Both the position numbers and the translations under genes were made by a program. From Rhodoblastus sp963710275 (GTDB taxonomy: Bacteria; Pseudomonadota; Alphaproteobacteria; Rhizobiales; Beijerinckiaceae), in NCBI GenBank assembly GCA_963710275.1, contig CAVPZS010000002.1, forward strand, positions 434,001 through 498,000: a DNA stretch of 64,000 bases, written 5' to 3'. Below are positions 1 through 9,925 of this stretch, one piece after another. The notes beneath the pieces are model-generated. The model did not search any database. It was not told the origin of the DNA and saw only the letters and a list, made by a program, of their open reading frames with translations. The stretch's first letter is position 1; each line of letters starts with the position of its first letter.

Positions 1-148
1 CGACGGTCGCCACGGTGGCGATCATGTCGCCTTCTTCCTGCGTGATTTCCGTATCTTCCGCTGGGGCTTCCAGATGAAGTTCATGAGCCTCGTCGACGTG
101 CTCCTTCGGCGCTTCGTCATGGACTTTCTTGGCGGGAGACTTAACCAT
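1..148 (-). CDS. Hypothetical protein, N-terminal part only (runs off left edge)
   Basis: The first 49 codons of a minus-strand gene are visible, starting at an ATG at 146-148 with a good GAGGAAG ribosome binding site about six bases upstream. The peptide begins MVKSPAKKVHDEAPK and is very rich in charged residues (Lys, Glu, Asp, His), with no signal peptide and no motif I recognise. It lies downstream of recN, where alphaproteobacteria often carry ligA, but this N-terminus does not look like DNA ligase. Function unknown. Confidence 0.5.
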   Translation of the reverse strand, partial: MVKSPAKKVHDEAPKEHVDEAHELHLEAPAEDTEITQEEGDMIATVATV

Positions 149-293
149 TTTCGACTTCCTCGAAATCGGTCGGCGCCAGCGAAAAAAATTTGCGCGCAAC
201 CATAAAATACAGGACGGCCGACCTGCGGGCGGCAGTTTCAATGCTTACTATGACACTTGTATTACAATTGCACGGCGGTGCGGCTTGCGCAAC

Positions 294-1965
294 TTACTCA
301 GCGTTATTCATCAATCGCGCCGCCGCCGCCCGGGCCTCGTCGGTGATTGTCGCGCCGGCGAGCATGCGGGCGATTTCCTCGCGGCGATGGTCGTCTTCCA
401 GCGGCGCGACGCGGGTCGCGACCCGCGCGCCCTTGTCGGCGACGTCCTTGGAAATGCGCAAATGCCGCTCGGCGCGCGCCGCGACCTGTGGCGCATGGGT
501 GACGGAGAGCACCTGCACCCTGGACGCCAGCCGCGCCAGCCTCTGGCCTATGGCGTCTGCCACGGCGCCGCCGACGCCGGTGTCGATTTCGTCGAACACC
601 AGGGTCGGCGCCGAGCCTCGATCGGCCAGCACCACTTTCAGCGCCAGCATGAAGCGTGACAGCTCGCCGCCCGAGGCGACCTTCATCATCGGACCGGGCC
701 GCGCGCCGGGATTGGTCTGCACCCAGAACTCGATCCTTTCCGCGCCTTCCGGCCCGAAAAGATCGGGATCGGTGACGATTTGCGTGGAAAAGCGCGCCCG
801 CTCCAGTTTCAGCGGGCCGAGTTCGGCGTTGACCGCCGCGTCCAGCTCCTTCACCGCCGCCTGCCTCGCCTTGGTGAGTTTGGCGGCGCAGGCGCGATAG
901 GCCTCGTTGGCGGCGTCGCGCTCTTTGGTCAGCTTCTTCAGTCGCGCCTCGCTGGCGTCGAGCGCCGCCAGATCGGCGGCGAATTTTTCCGCCAGCGCCG
1001 GCAAATGATCGACAGGCGCCGAATATTTGCGTGACGCCGCGCGCAGGGAAAACAGCCGCTCCTCCACCCGCTCCAGGGCGCGCGGATCGAATTGGGCGTC
1101 GCGCAGCGCCTGATCCAGCGTTTGCTGGGCGAGATCCAGCGCGGTCAAGGCGGCGTCGAGCGCCTTCAGCGAGGGCTCGATCAGGGCCGGCGCCTGCGCC
1201 TGGCGCCTGTCGAGCCGCCGCAGCGCGGCGGAGAGCGTGGAAATGGGCGAACCGTCGCCGCCGACGCTGTCATGGGCGTCGCGCAGGTCGCCGACCACTT
1301 TTTCCGCCTGCATCATGGCCGCGCGCTCGCCGGCGAGCTTTTCTTCCTCGCCCGGCTGGGGCTTCAGCTTCGACAGTTCTTCATGGGCGTGGGTCAGGAA
1401 ATCGGCTTCCTTGCGCGCCGCCTCCAGCGCCAGCCGTTCATCCTGCAAGGCCTTTTCCGCCCGCCGCGCGTCCGCGTAGGCGGACCGCGTCTTTTCCACC
1501 AGCGGATCGAGGCCGCCATAGGCGTCGGCCAGAGCGCGGTGAGCCGCCGGATCGATCAGGGCCCGGTCGTCATGCTGGCCGTGGATTTCCACCAGTTCGC
1601 GGCCAATGGCCTTGAGCGCCTGGACGCTGACCGGCTGATCGTTGACGAAGGCGCGGCTGCGCCCATCGGCCATCTGCGCGCGGCGAAGGATCACGTCGCC
1701 ATCGATGGCGAGCCCCTGCTCGGCCGCCGCCAGGCGCGCCGGATGGTCGTGCGGCGGATCGAACACCGCCACCACCTGGCCTTGCGGCCTGCCCGGAGCG
1801 CACCAGGGCGCCGTCGCCGCGTCCGCCGAGGGCCAGCGAAAAGGCGTCGAGCAGGATGGATTTGCCCGCGCCGGTCTCGCCCGTGAGCACAGTCAGTCCG
1901 GCGCCGAAATCGAGTTCCAGCCGGTCAATCAGAACAATGTCGCGAATCGCGAGCTGGACCAGCAT
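294..1965 (-). CDS. recN: DNA repair protein RecN (one frameshift)
   Basis: RecN is an SMC-like ATPase acting in double-strand break repair. The N-terminus (MLVQLAIRDIVLIDRLEL) carries the Walker A GETGAGKS, and the C-terminal half, in another frame, carries the ABC-type signature VASGGELSRFMLA, the Walker B LVFDEIDTGVGG and the D/H-loop VLSVTHAPQVAA. A coiled-coil region rich in Ala, Glu and Lys lies between them. The two parts join near 1775-1790, where one extra G turns the expected GQPQGQVVAVF into frame-shifted sequence. Removing that G gives about 557 residues, the usual RecN length. It is the last recognised gene of the dcw/lpxC/bamD run, as is common in Hyphomicrobiales. Confidence 0.93.
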
Positions 1966-2060
1966 GAAGAAACCGTCTCGTCTGTCACATCGGCGAACAG
2001 GCTCCCGCCAACTCCCATTGGATCAGATCGGCGAGCCAATTTCCAGCCTCGACGAAACGG

Positions 2061-2945
2061 TCAGCCCAATCCGACCTTCTTGAACGTCTTCGAAATCCAG
2101 GAATCGCTCGTGCTCCTGCGGCGACAGGCCGTCGTTCTTCAGCCGGTCGAAAGCGTCCTGGTACCATTGCGAATTGGGATAATTATGCCCGAGCACGGCG
2201 GCGGCGGTCTGCGCCTCGTCGACAATGCCCATGGCGAGATAGGCTTCGGTCAGGCGCTCGAGCGCCTCCTCGGCCTCGCGGGTGTTTTGATATTTCGCAC
2301 AACACTTCACGGAAGCGGTTGATCGCCGCGGAGTAATTGTGTCGCGCTGGAAATAATAGCGGCCGACGTTGATCTCGTAGCCGGCGAGCTGGTCGCGGGC
2401 GACCTGGATCTTGAACGCGCTTCCGCGGCATATTGCGACTTGGGATATTTATCCAGGATGATCTGGAAATATTTGACGCCCTTGACGACATGGGCCTGGT
2501 CGCGATGCACGTCGGGCATATTGCCGTAGCTGGCCATGCCCGGCCAGATAATTGACATAGGCCGCAGTCTTCCGAATTGGGATAGAGCTGTCAGATAGCG
2601 GTCGGCGGTGGTGGCGGTCTCGGTGTACTTGTCGTTGAGATAATCGGCATAGACCTCCATCAGCAGCACTTCCGCGACCATTGCGAAAAGGGATATTGCC
2701 TCTGCACATCGGCGAAACGCTTGGCCGCGTTTTCGTAATCCTTCTTGTCCAGCTTGATAGCGCCTCATTATAGAGGCGGTCCGCCGGCACGTCCGGCTCG
2801 ACCTTCATCTCGTATTTCGGCGGCGCGAAAGGATTGAGATCTTCCGATCGAAGCACCAGGCGGGGAGACCGCGCAGGTCGAAGCCGAGGACCGCAAGAGC
2901 GGCGGCGCCGAGAAGTTTCTGGCCGGTTGCATTCGGACGTTTCAT
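2061..2945 (-). CDS. bamD: Outer membrane assembly lipoprotein BamD (several frameshifts)
   Basis: BamD is the essential TPR lipoprotein of the BAM complex, which inserts beta-barrel proteins into the outer membrane. Fragments in all three minus frames join to the alphaproteobacterial BamD pattern: NPFAPPKYEMKVEPDVPAD, LYNEALS, LMEVYADYLNDKYTETA, NYLAGMASYGNMPDVHRDQ, VKYFQIILDKYPKSQYA, QNTREAEEALERLTEAY, AAVLGHNYPNSQWY and the tail SDSWISKTFKKVGLG, which fixes the TGA at 2061-2063. The start at 2945 gives MKRPNATGQKLLGAAALAV, a signal sequence. A lipobox is not clean, probably because of another indel. At least five frame changes occur in 0.9 kb, the densest damage in the window apart from murE. 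An essential gene is unlikely to be a true pseudogene. Confidence 0.85.
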
Positions 2946-3191
2946 ATCAAGACGCTCTGCTAAAGATGCGCGAGGCTCCGGCGGAGCCGCATGCGGAAAA
3001 TGCTTTTAGCCTGAACCGCGTCGCGGCGAAACCCGCCACGCGACCGCTATCCAAAGCGAAAGCGCAGGCCGCAGGTCAGCAAAAGCGATTTTTTGCGGCG
3101 TATTTTAAGACCGGCCGCGCTTCGGCCCGTGCCGGAGCGAAAATCTTGCCGAAACGAAGCTCCTGCGCGTCAGACCTTGCCAGCATGCGAC

Positions 3192-3215
3192 AGGCGGCCG
3201 CGACTCCGGCCGCCT
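3192..3215 (-). terminator. Hairpin downstream of lpxC
   Basis: A perfect 8-bp inverted repeat (AGGCGGCC / GGCCGCCT) with an 8-base loop lies 30 bases after the lpxC stop on the minus strand. No T-run follows, so it could be a Rho-assisted or weak terminator or an mRNA-stabilising hairpin between lpxC and bamD. The rest of the roughly 300-base lpxC-bamD gap shows nothing else I can support. Confidence 0.35.
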
Positions 3216-3244
3216 GGAAATGTGCGGACTTCTCAGCTGTCGGC

Positions 3245-4197
3245 TCAGCTGCGCTCTGGCAGGAAGGCAGGCGACGCGGCCAGGCCGAGATCGGCGCGGA
3301 CGCCTTCGCGATGGGCCGGGGCCGATCTCGACGATGCGATAGGCCGTGCGGTCGGAAAACAGCGCCTCGAGCACCGCGACATTCATCTTGTGGCCGCCGC
3401 AATAGGAATGATAGGCGCCGATCAGCGGCGCGCCGGCCAGCGCCAGGTCGCCGACCGCGTCCAGCATCTTGTGGCGGACGAATTCGTCGCTATAGCGCAG
3501 GCCTTCGGGATTGAGGACGCGGCCTTCGTCAATGCCGACCGAATTGTCCAGCGAGGCGCCCAGCGCGAAGCCGGCCTTGACCAGACGCTCGACGTCGGCC
3601 AGGAAGCCGAAGGTGCGCGCGCGGGAAATTTCGCGGCGGAAGGCGGCCGGTGTCGAGATCGAGGATCTTGCGCTGGCGGCCGATCACGTCGCTGTTGAAA
3701 TCGATCTCGACGTCGAGGCGGAAACCATTTCGGCGGGGCGCAATTCGGAGAAGGCGCGGCCATGTTCGACGCGCACGGTCTTCAGAATCTTGACGAAGCG
3801 GCGCGGAGCGGCGAGATGGCGGACGCCGACGCGGTCGATCGCCTCGACGAAGGCTGCGGCCGAGCCGTCCATGATCGGCACTTCCGGCCCATCGACTTCG
3901 ACCAGGCAATTGTCGACGCCGAGACCGCTCAGGGCGGCGACGAGATGCTCGATGGTGCTGACCATGTGCTGCGCGCCGTCGCCGATGACGGTGCAAAGTT
4001 CGGTCATGGTGACTTTGGACCAGTTCGCTTCGATGCGCCGGCTGCCGCCATTGGGCAAGCCGCTGCGCAGGAAGACAAGGCCGGTATGGGCTTCGGAAGG
4101 ATTGAGGACCAGGCGGACAGGCTTGCCGGAATGAACGCCAATGCCTCCTGAGAGCGACGACGCGGTCCCGGAGAGTGGTCTGAAAACTCGGCTTCAT
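3245..4197 (-). CDS. lpxC: UDP-3-O-acyl-N-acetylglucosamine deacetylase LpxC (frameshifted)
   Basis: LpxC is the zinc deacetylase that catalyses the committed step of lipid A synthesis. Starting at MKPSFQTTLRD (4197), the conserved N-terminus GIGVHSGKPVRLVLNPSEA continues in the next frame after an indel near 4150. It is followed by TELCTVIGD, the zinc-site region STIEHLVAALSGLGVDN, the PEVPIMDGSA motif, LDVEIDFNSDVIG and, in another frame, the C-terminal zinc-site stretch AYHSYCGGHKMNVAVL. The true C-terminus LGLAASPAFLPERS ends at the TGA at 3245-3247. The span of about 317 codons matches the family. Frame changes lie near 4150, 3715, 3640 and 3320. It follows ftsZ with a gap of about 450 bases. 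Confidence 0.9.
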
Positions 4198-4650
4198 TTG
4201 CGTTCCGTCGGCTCGCCCACGCTCGAAAAGATCGCCGGCGGGATCGTTGCGGGACGCCCCTGTTCCGCCATATTTGCGGCGACGAGAGGGCGCATGGCGA
4301 GCGGAAGAAGGATTTCCGTTTCGGAGGGGAGTCAGCGTCAATCGCGCCGAATCCCTTGGCTCACCATACTCGCGAAGGTAACTTTTACGACGCGACAAAC
4401 CAAATCACTCTTTCTTACGCGGCTGTTACAAATTAGCCTGATTTTCGCCCCAGCCCGCCTTAATCGAAAATAAGTCCGGCCTTTCCGGCGGCGGTTGTTG
4501 TTGCGGCGATGCCCGCTTGAATTCAGCAGACGCGCAAGATAAACTGTCGTTAACTTCGTTAAAAATGTATTGCGTTCTTTTGCTTGAATCTAAATCCGCC
4601 GCGATTAAAACGCTTCGCGGCGGGTGTTGTCTGTGGTCTGTGGACCGGGT
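4198..4650. other. Intergenic region between ftsZ and lpxC
   Basis: This gap of 453 bases contains no gene. On the minus strand it holds the hairpin downstream of ftsZ (listed separately) and presumably the lpxC promoter. Two TTAA boxes spaced by five bases occur at 4550-4562, too close for the usual TTAA-N7-TTAA CtrA site. The open frames that cross it are low-complexity shadows of the GC-rich sequence. Confidence 0.5.
4596..4623 (-). terminator. Candidate terminator hairpin after ftsZ
   Basis: A perfect 8-bp GC stem (CCGCCGCG / CGCGGCGG) with a 12-base AT-rich loop begins 28 bases downstream of the ftsZ stop on the minus strand. It is followed by ATTTAGATT, which is only moderately T-rich. 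It probably marks the end of the dcw transcript or attenuates reading into lpxC. Confidence 0.5.
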
Positions 4651-6420
4651 TCAGTTCGACTGGCGGCGCAGGAAGGCCGGGATTTCGAGCTGGTCGTCCT
4701 CGGCGCGCGTCAGCGGCGCGGCCATGCGGGTCGATCGAGGCGCGACCGGGCGCTGCGTCGCCGGACGCTTGGCGTATTCGGCATGCACCGGCGACGGGCT
4801 GGGCTGGCGCGGGGGATAGGCGCGGGCGGGCCTGCGGCTGCGGCGCGGCGAGGCGCGGAGGCTGGGGCTCCACGCATGTTCCTCGGCCCGGCTCATGCCG
4901 AAGGTGGCGAGACGCTCAAGCAGGGTGCGACGGCGGGATTCCCCCGCCGGGGCTTCCGCGACGGTTTGTTGCGGCTGGCGGGTGCGCATCAGGGCCTGCG
5001 CATGCTCGGGAAACTCCTCGATCGAGGGCATGCGCTGCTGGCGCAAAGGCTGTTCGGGCGCCGGCGGAACGAAGACCGACTGGACGGGGGCCTCGACGCG
5101 GCGGACCGGCGCGGGCGCCTGCTCCGGATAGGCCTGCGGCTGCACGCGCTGCACGCGCACATCGCCCTGGTTCGGCGCATAGGCCGGCGGCGCCGGGGGC
5201 GCATAAGGCGCTTGGTAAGCCTGCGGCGCTTGCGGCGCATAGCCTTGCGGCGCGTAAATCGGCTCGACAGGCGCCGGGGCGGCCTGGACCGGCTCGGGCT
5301 GCGGCGCGGGCTGGGCGAAATAGGTTTCAGCCGCAGGCGCGGGCGCCGCCGGGCGCAGGGACTGGTTGGCTTCGGCCTGACGGGCCGCCGCCTGGGCGCG
5401 CAGACGCTCGCCGGCTTCGGCCAGGCGCTGGTCGTTCATGTCGACGACGCCGGCCGGCTTGTCGATGCCGGTGGCCACCACCGAAACGCGGATGATGCCG
5501 TCGAGGCTCGAATCGAAAGTCGCGCCGAGGATGATGTTGGCGTCCTCGTCAACTTCCTGGCGGATGCGGCTGGCGGCCTCGTCCACTTCGTAAAGGGTGA
5601 GGTCATTGCCGCCGGTGATCGAGATCAGCAGGCCCTTGGCGCCCTTCATCGACACTTCGTCGAGCAGCGGATTGGCGATGGCGGCTTCCGCCGCGAGGAT
5701 GGAGCGGCGGTCGCCGGAGGCTTCGCCTGTGCCCATCATCGCCTTGCCCATGTCGCGCATGATGGCGCGGACGTCGGCGAAATCGAGGTTGATCAGGCCT
5801 TCGCGCACCATCAGGTCGGTGATGCAGGCGACGCCGGAGTAGAGCACCTGGTCGGCCATGGAGAAGGCGTCGGCGAAGGTGGTCTTTTCGTTGGCGACGC
5901 GGAACAGGTTCTGGTTGGGGATCACGATCAGCGTGTCGACCGCCTTGTGCAATTCCTCGATGCCGCCGTCGGCCAGACGCATGCGGCGCGCGCCCTCGAA
6001 CTGGAAGGGTTTGGTCACGACGCCGACGGTCAGGATGCCCATCTCCCGCGCGCAGCGGGCGATGACGGGGGCCGCGCCGGTGCCGGTGCCGCCGCCCATG
6101 CCGGCGGTGACGAAGACCATGTGCGCGCCGGTCAGGTGGTCGCGGATTTCCTCGATCGCCTCTTCGGCGGAGGCGCGGCCGATTTCCGGCTGCGATCCGG
6201 CGCCGAGACCCTCGGTGACCTGCAGGCCCATCTGGATGATGCGCTCGGCCTTGGAGCTGGTCAGCGCCTGGGCGTCGGTGTTGGCGACAATGAAATCGAC
6301 CCCGGCGAGGCCGGAGGCGATCATGTTGTTGACCGCGTTGCCGCCGGCGCCGCCGACGCCGCACACCATGATGCGGGGCTTGAGTTCGCGCAGTTCGGGC
6401 GCTTTCAGATTGATCGACAT
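4651..6420 (-). CDS. ftsZ: Cell division GTPase FtsZ
   Basis: FtsZ is the tubulin-like GTPase that forms the cytokinetic ring. The start MSINLKAPELRELKPRIMV and the G-box GGGTGTG (about residues 109-115) are canonical, as are NTDAQAL and VTAGMGGGTGTGAAP. The GTPase core ends near residue 330. A Pro/Gln/Ala-rich linker of about 245 residues follows, then the conserved C-terminal peptide LEIPAFLRRQSN, which binds FtsA and other partners. At 589 residues it is longer than E. coli FtsZ but normal for Hyphomicrobiales. Around residues 500-520 the linker briefly reads as if out of frame; see findings. It is the last gene of the dcw operon, downstream of ftsA. Confidence 0.98.
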   Translation of the reverse strand: MSINLKAPELRELKPRIMVCGVGGAGGNAVNNMIASGLAGVDFIVANTDAQALTSSKAERIIQMGLQVTEGLGAGSQPEIGRASAEEAIEEIRDHLTGAHMVFVTAGMGGGTGTGAAPVIARCAREMGILTVGVVTKPFQFEGARRMRLADGGIEELHKAVDTLIVIPNQNLFRVANEKTTFADAFSMADQVLYSGVACITDLMVREGLINLDFADVRAIMRDMGKAMMGTGEASGDRRSILAAEAAIANPLLDEVSMKGAKGLLISITGGNDLTLYEVDEAASRIRQEVDEDANIILGATFDSSLDGIIRVSVVATGIDKPAGVVDMNDQRLAEAGERLRAQAAARQAEANQSLRPAAPAPAAETYFAQPAPQPEPVQAAPAPVEPIYAPQGYAPQAPQAYQAPYAPPAPPAYAPNQGDVRVQRVQPQAYPEQAPAPVRRVEAPVQSVFVPPAPEQPLRQQRMPSIEEFPEHAQALMRTRQPQQTVAEAPAGESRRRTLLERLATFGMSRAEEHAWSPSLRASPRRSRRPARAYPPRQPSPSPVHAEYAKRPATQRPVAPRSTRMAAPLTRAEDDQLEIPAFLRRQSN

Positions 6421-6513
6421 CGTTTGGCCTCTTCCTTGTCCGGTACTACGCCCGTGCCTGTTTGAACTTGGATCTGCATTCGACGTCCGGTCGGAGCCGG
6501 GCGCCTCGTCTGG

Positions 6514-7829
6514 TTAAAAACTGTCCTTCAGCCATCTGCCCACGCGGCCGATATAGGTTTTCGAGGGCGGGGCCTGGCCATGCCCGGCCCGGCCCGGTTC
6601 GAAATGCTCGTCGCTGGCGAATTGCGGATAAATGAGCAGGCCGATCGCCGCTGCAAAGCCGGGGTTCTTCGCCGATTCCGGCAGGCCCTGCACGCCGAGC
6701 GGACGTCCGATGCGCACCTGTCCGCCGAGAATTCTGCGCGCCGCCTCCGGCAGGCCGGTCAGCTGGCTCGATCCGCCGGAGAGAACGATGCGGCTGCCGG
6801 ACGATGTCGCAAAGCCCGCCGCCTTGAGCCGGTCGCGCGTCAGTTCGAGAATTTCCTCGACGCGCGGGCCGATGATGCGCGCCAGTTGCGACTTGGGAAC
6901 ATGCACCGGGCTGTCGCCTTCTTCGCCGACCTGCATCACCGACAGCGATTTCGCGGTCGTCGGAGGGCGAGGAAATGGCGCTGCCATGCAGGGTCTTCAG
7001 TCTTTCGGCGTCGCTGAGCCGGGTGTTCAGCCCGCGCGCGATGTCCATGGTGATATGCTTGCCGCCGATCGCCACCGCGTCGGCATGCACCAGCTTGCCG
7101 TTGCGGAACACGCCCATGCCGACCGAACCGCCGCCGAGATCAAGCACCGTGGCGCCGAGCGCGGATTCGTCATCGACCAGAACCGCCAGTCCCGACGCAT
7201 AAGGGGTGGCGACCACCGCCTCGACCGACAAATGGCAACGCTCGATGGCGAGCAGGAGATTGCTCAGCGCGGCGGAATCGGCGCTGACGACATGCAGGTC
7301 GGCGCCGAGGCGCTCGCCCATCATGCCCTTGGGATCGCGGATGCCGTTGGCGGCGTCGAGCGAATAGCTGGTCGGCAGGCTGTGAAGAATGGCGCGGCCC
7401 GGCTGGGCGGTGTGCAGGCTGGTGGCCTCGCGCACCCGGTGCAGGTCGCTTTCGCCGACGCCGCCCATCAGGGGAACGCTGGCGTGGAAATAGGCCGAAC
7501 CGAGGCGGCCGCCGGTATTGGCGACGATCACGCTCTCGACCTGCACGCCGGCCATGCGTTCGGCCGCGTCCACCGCCAGACGAACGGCGGCTTCCGTCTC
7601 GTCCATGTCGATGACGACGCCGGCCTTGATGCCGCGCGAACGCTGATGGCCGATGCCAAGGATGCGGCGCGCGATGGGTGCGTCCGCGCAGCATGTCCGA
7701 GGGCTCGGCCGGGATCAGCTTGGCGATCAGGCACACCACCTTGGAGGCGCCGACGTCGAGCACGCAGAGGATCGCGCTCTTCCGCGACGAGATCGGTTTC
7801 ATGCGGGGAAGGCTGACATGCGCGATCAT
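6514..7829 (-). CDS. ftsA: Cell division protein FtsA (frameshifted)
   Basis: FtsA is the actin-like ATPase that tethers FtsZ to the inner membrane. The start MIAHVSLPRMKPIS (7829) overlaps the ftsQ stop as ATGA. The first phosphate motif CVLDVGASKVVCLIAKL is followed by the 1C region IVANTGGRLGSAYFHASVP, then VLDLGGGSVGMGVF and HITMDIARGLNTRL, and after a second frame change IVLSGGSSQLTGLPEAA. The last residues, GRVGRWLKDSF, form the amphipathic membrane-targeting helix. Frame changes are near 7690 and 6980, giving about 438 codons, the normal length. It precedes ftsZ by about 90 bases. Confidence 0.95.
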
Positions 7830-8836
7830 GTGTGCGCTCCCTTGGCGTGAGTTTTGGAGGCTTCGCGCGCTGCGGCGGCTTCTTCGGTCAGGCGGACGTA
7901 AAGCTTGCCGGGAACCCGGAGATCCAGCGAGACGACATCCTTTTCCAGGACGCCCTTGTCCTGTTCGAGCCGCGCCAATTTTTCGACCGCCGCCTTCGGA
8001 TCGGCTTCGGGCAGCATGACCTCGACGCCCGAGGCCATTTTGAGCGTCCAGCGCCGCTGCGAGACCAGAATGCCGGCGCGAATTTTCGGCCGCAGGTCGC
8101 CGGCGGCGGCGAGCAGGCTCGATGAATTCCTCGATGCGCAGATTGGCGCCATCGCCGACCACGAAAGGCAGGCCGGCGAATTTCTCATCGTGGAAAACGT
8201 CGATCGGCGCGCCGTCGGCGGCGACGATGGAAACGACGCCGTCCTTCTGCCACAGGCCAAAAGGCTGGCGCTCGACGATTTCGATGACCAGCCGTCCCGG
8301 ATAGAGTTTTCGCACGGTGGCATTTTTCACCAGCGGCACGGCGAGAAGCTTGCGCCTGATGTCGTCCACGTCGAGGAAGGGCAGCGACTGGCGGGCGTTG
8401 ACCCCGGCCGTGTCGAGAATCTGCTTGTCGTCAAGCTCGATCTGTCCGGCCACGGTGACGGAATCGACGCCGAAACCCAGGTCGCGGGCGATCAGGTCGC
8501 GCGGCGGCCATTGTCCCGGACGAAGGCGTCGTATTCGCCGCCGAGCTTGGCGCCATAGATACCGACAGACGCCGATCAGGAACAGCAGGCCGAGGCCGAG
8601 GCTGAGGCCGGGAAGACGCAGGAATTCGACGAGGCTGCGCCGCCAGTTGTCGCCCTGGCGATGGCGCTGGCGCAAGTCGTTTGCCCGGCGCCGTCCTGGC
8701 GCGGGGTGCGGCAAGATGGAAGGGCGACGACGCAAAGGCGCGGTTCTCCAGCGCGGCGGCAAAAACAGGATGCGCCGCCGCAAGGGCTGGTCTCCAGCCC
8801 GTTTACCGATCGCAGGAGGCGTCTTCCACCATCCAT
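7826..8836 (-). CDS. ftsQ: Cell division protein FtsQ (frameshifted)
   Basis: FtsQ (DivIB) is a bitopic divisome protein with a periplasmic POTRA domain. The N-terminus MDGGRRLLRSV begins at 8836, inside the end of ddl. After indels the frame gives a hydrophobic segment (LGLGLLFLIGVCRYLW), then the POTRA region FGVDSVTVAGQIELDD, the FtsQ-type motif VKNATVRKLYPGRLVIEI and the C-terminal segment VEVMLPEADPKAAVEKLAR. The stop overlaps the ftsA ATG. About 336 codons is the family length. Frame changes lie near 8790, 8540 and 8110. The precise N-terminus is uncertain because the first 90 residues sit in damaged sequence. Confidence 0.9.
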
Positions 8837-9729
8837 CTAACAAGCTCACCGAACGATCATGCCGGCATATGCGGCCATTTCAGGCGCTAGGGACGTCTCG
8901 GTCATGCCTGGCTGGGTGTTGACTTCCAGACACGACGAGCTCTCCCGTTCCTTCGGGGCGATCGTCATATCGGAAGTCGGTTCGGCTGACGCCGCGACAC
9001 CCGAGCGCCCTATGCGCCTTCAACGCCAACTCTTGAATGATTTGGTAAATATTTCCTTTAACTTTTGCCGGAAGTTCGTGAATCGATCCTCCCGCCGCAT
9101 ATTTTGCGGTGAAATCGTACCAGCCGCCGCCGGCGGCCTTGATCTCGATGACGTCGAGCGCCCGGTCGCCCATCACGGCGCAGGTCAGTTCGCGTCCGGC
9201 GATGAATTTTTCCGCGAGCATCAGATCGCCATGGCTCCAGTCGGGGCGCAGCAGCTCCTGCGGCGGGTGCGAGCGTCCCTCCTGGACGATGAACACGCCA
9301 TAGGACGAGCCCTCCGAGACCGGCTTCAGCACATAGGGCGGCGGCAGGACATGGGCCTTGGCCGCCTCGAAGCGGCTGACCACCTTGCCCGAGGGAACCG
9401 GCACGCCGGCCGCCGCCATGACGATCTTCGCCTTGTCCTTGTGGGCGGCCAGCGCGGAGGCGAGCACGCCGGAATGGGTATAGGGAATGCGCAGGGTCTC
9501 CAGCACGCCCTGGATCGGGCCGTCCTCGCCGCCCGGTCCGTGCAGGGCGTTGAACGCGACGTCGGGGGCGAGGTTCGCCAGCACTTCGCCACGTCGCGGC
9601 CGACATCGACGCGGGTGACACGGAAGCCTTCCGCTGCTCCAGCGCTTTCGCGCAAGCCTCGCCCGAACGCAGCGACACGCTGCGTTCGCTCGAAAGGCCG
9701 CCCATCAGCACCGCGACATGTTTGGTCAT
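8803..9729 (-). CDS. ddl: D-alanine--D-alanine ligase (frameshifted)
   Basis: Ddl makes the D-Ala-D-Ala dipeptide of peptidoglycan; it is an ATP-grasp enzyme. The start is MTKHVAVLMGGLSSERSVSL, followed in other frames by GFRVTRVDVGRDVA and the long block FNALHGPGGEDGPIQGVLE, YVLKPVSEGSSYGV and RALGCRGVSRTDFRYD. After two more single-base insertions the usual C-terminus follows: LEVNTQPGMTETS, SFGELVRWMVEDASCDR, with stop TAA at 8803-8805. That end overlaps the ftsQ start by 34 bases. The span is 309 codons, as expected. Resolved errors include a missing G near 9594 and extra bases near 8945 and 8868. Confidence 0.93.
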
Positions 9730-9779
9730 GGTTGTTCCGTCTCTCAATGTAAGGACGTCCCGTCCATTGCGGGAGAAGG

Positions 9780-9902
9780 TGCGCGGAGCGCGGATGAGGG
9801 GGCAATCCGTTAAGGTCGATCTTGCGAATGATAACAGGTTCAGCGCCACGTGCTGCGCCAACTTCGCTTCGTCGTCCTTGACCGCCTTCCTCGCAATGAC
9901 GG
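9780..9902. repeat. Degenerate copy of a dispersed palindromic repeat
   Basis: Between ddl and murB, this stretch shares several blocks in order with the clear element at 33044-33125: GGCAATCC, TCGATCTTGCG, GCTTCGTCGT and CCTCGCAATGACG. It is a diverged or interrupted copy of the same intergenic palindrome. It forms most of the 196-base gap, which holds no gene. Confidence 0.5.
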
Positions 9903-9925
9903 CGGCAATTTCGTTCGTTGCGTAT

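Noticed and set aside
4624..6465. Long plus-strand frame opposite ftsZ
   Set aside because: FtsZ on the minus strand is unmistakable; the plus frame has shadow composition.
7170..8849. One minus-strand frame spanning parts of ftsQ and ftsA, which looks like a fusion protein
   Set aside because: It arises because indels put parts of two separate genes in one frame; the real ATGA junction of ftsQ and ftsA is at 7826-7829.
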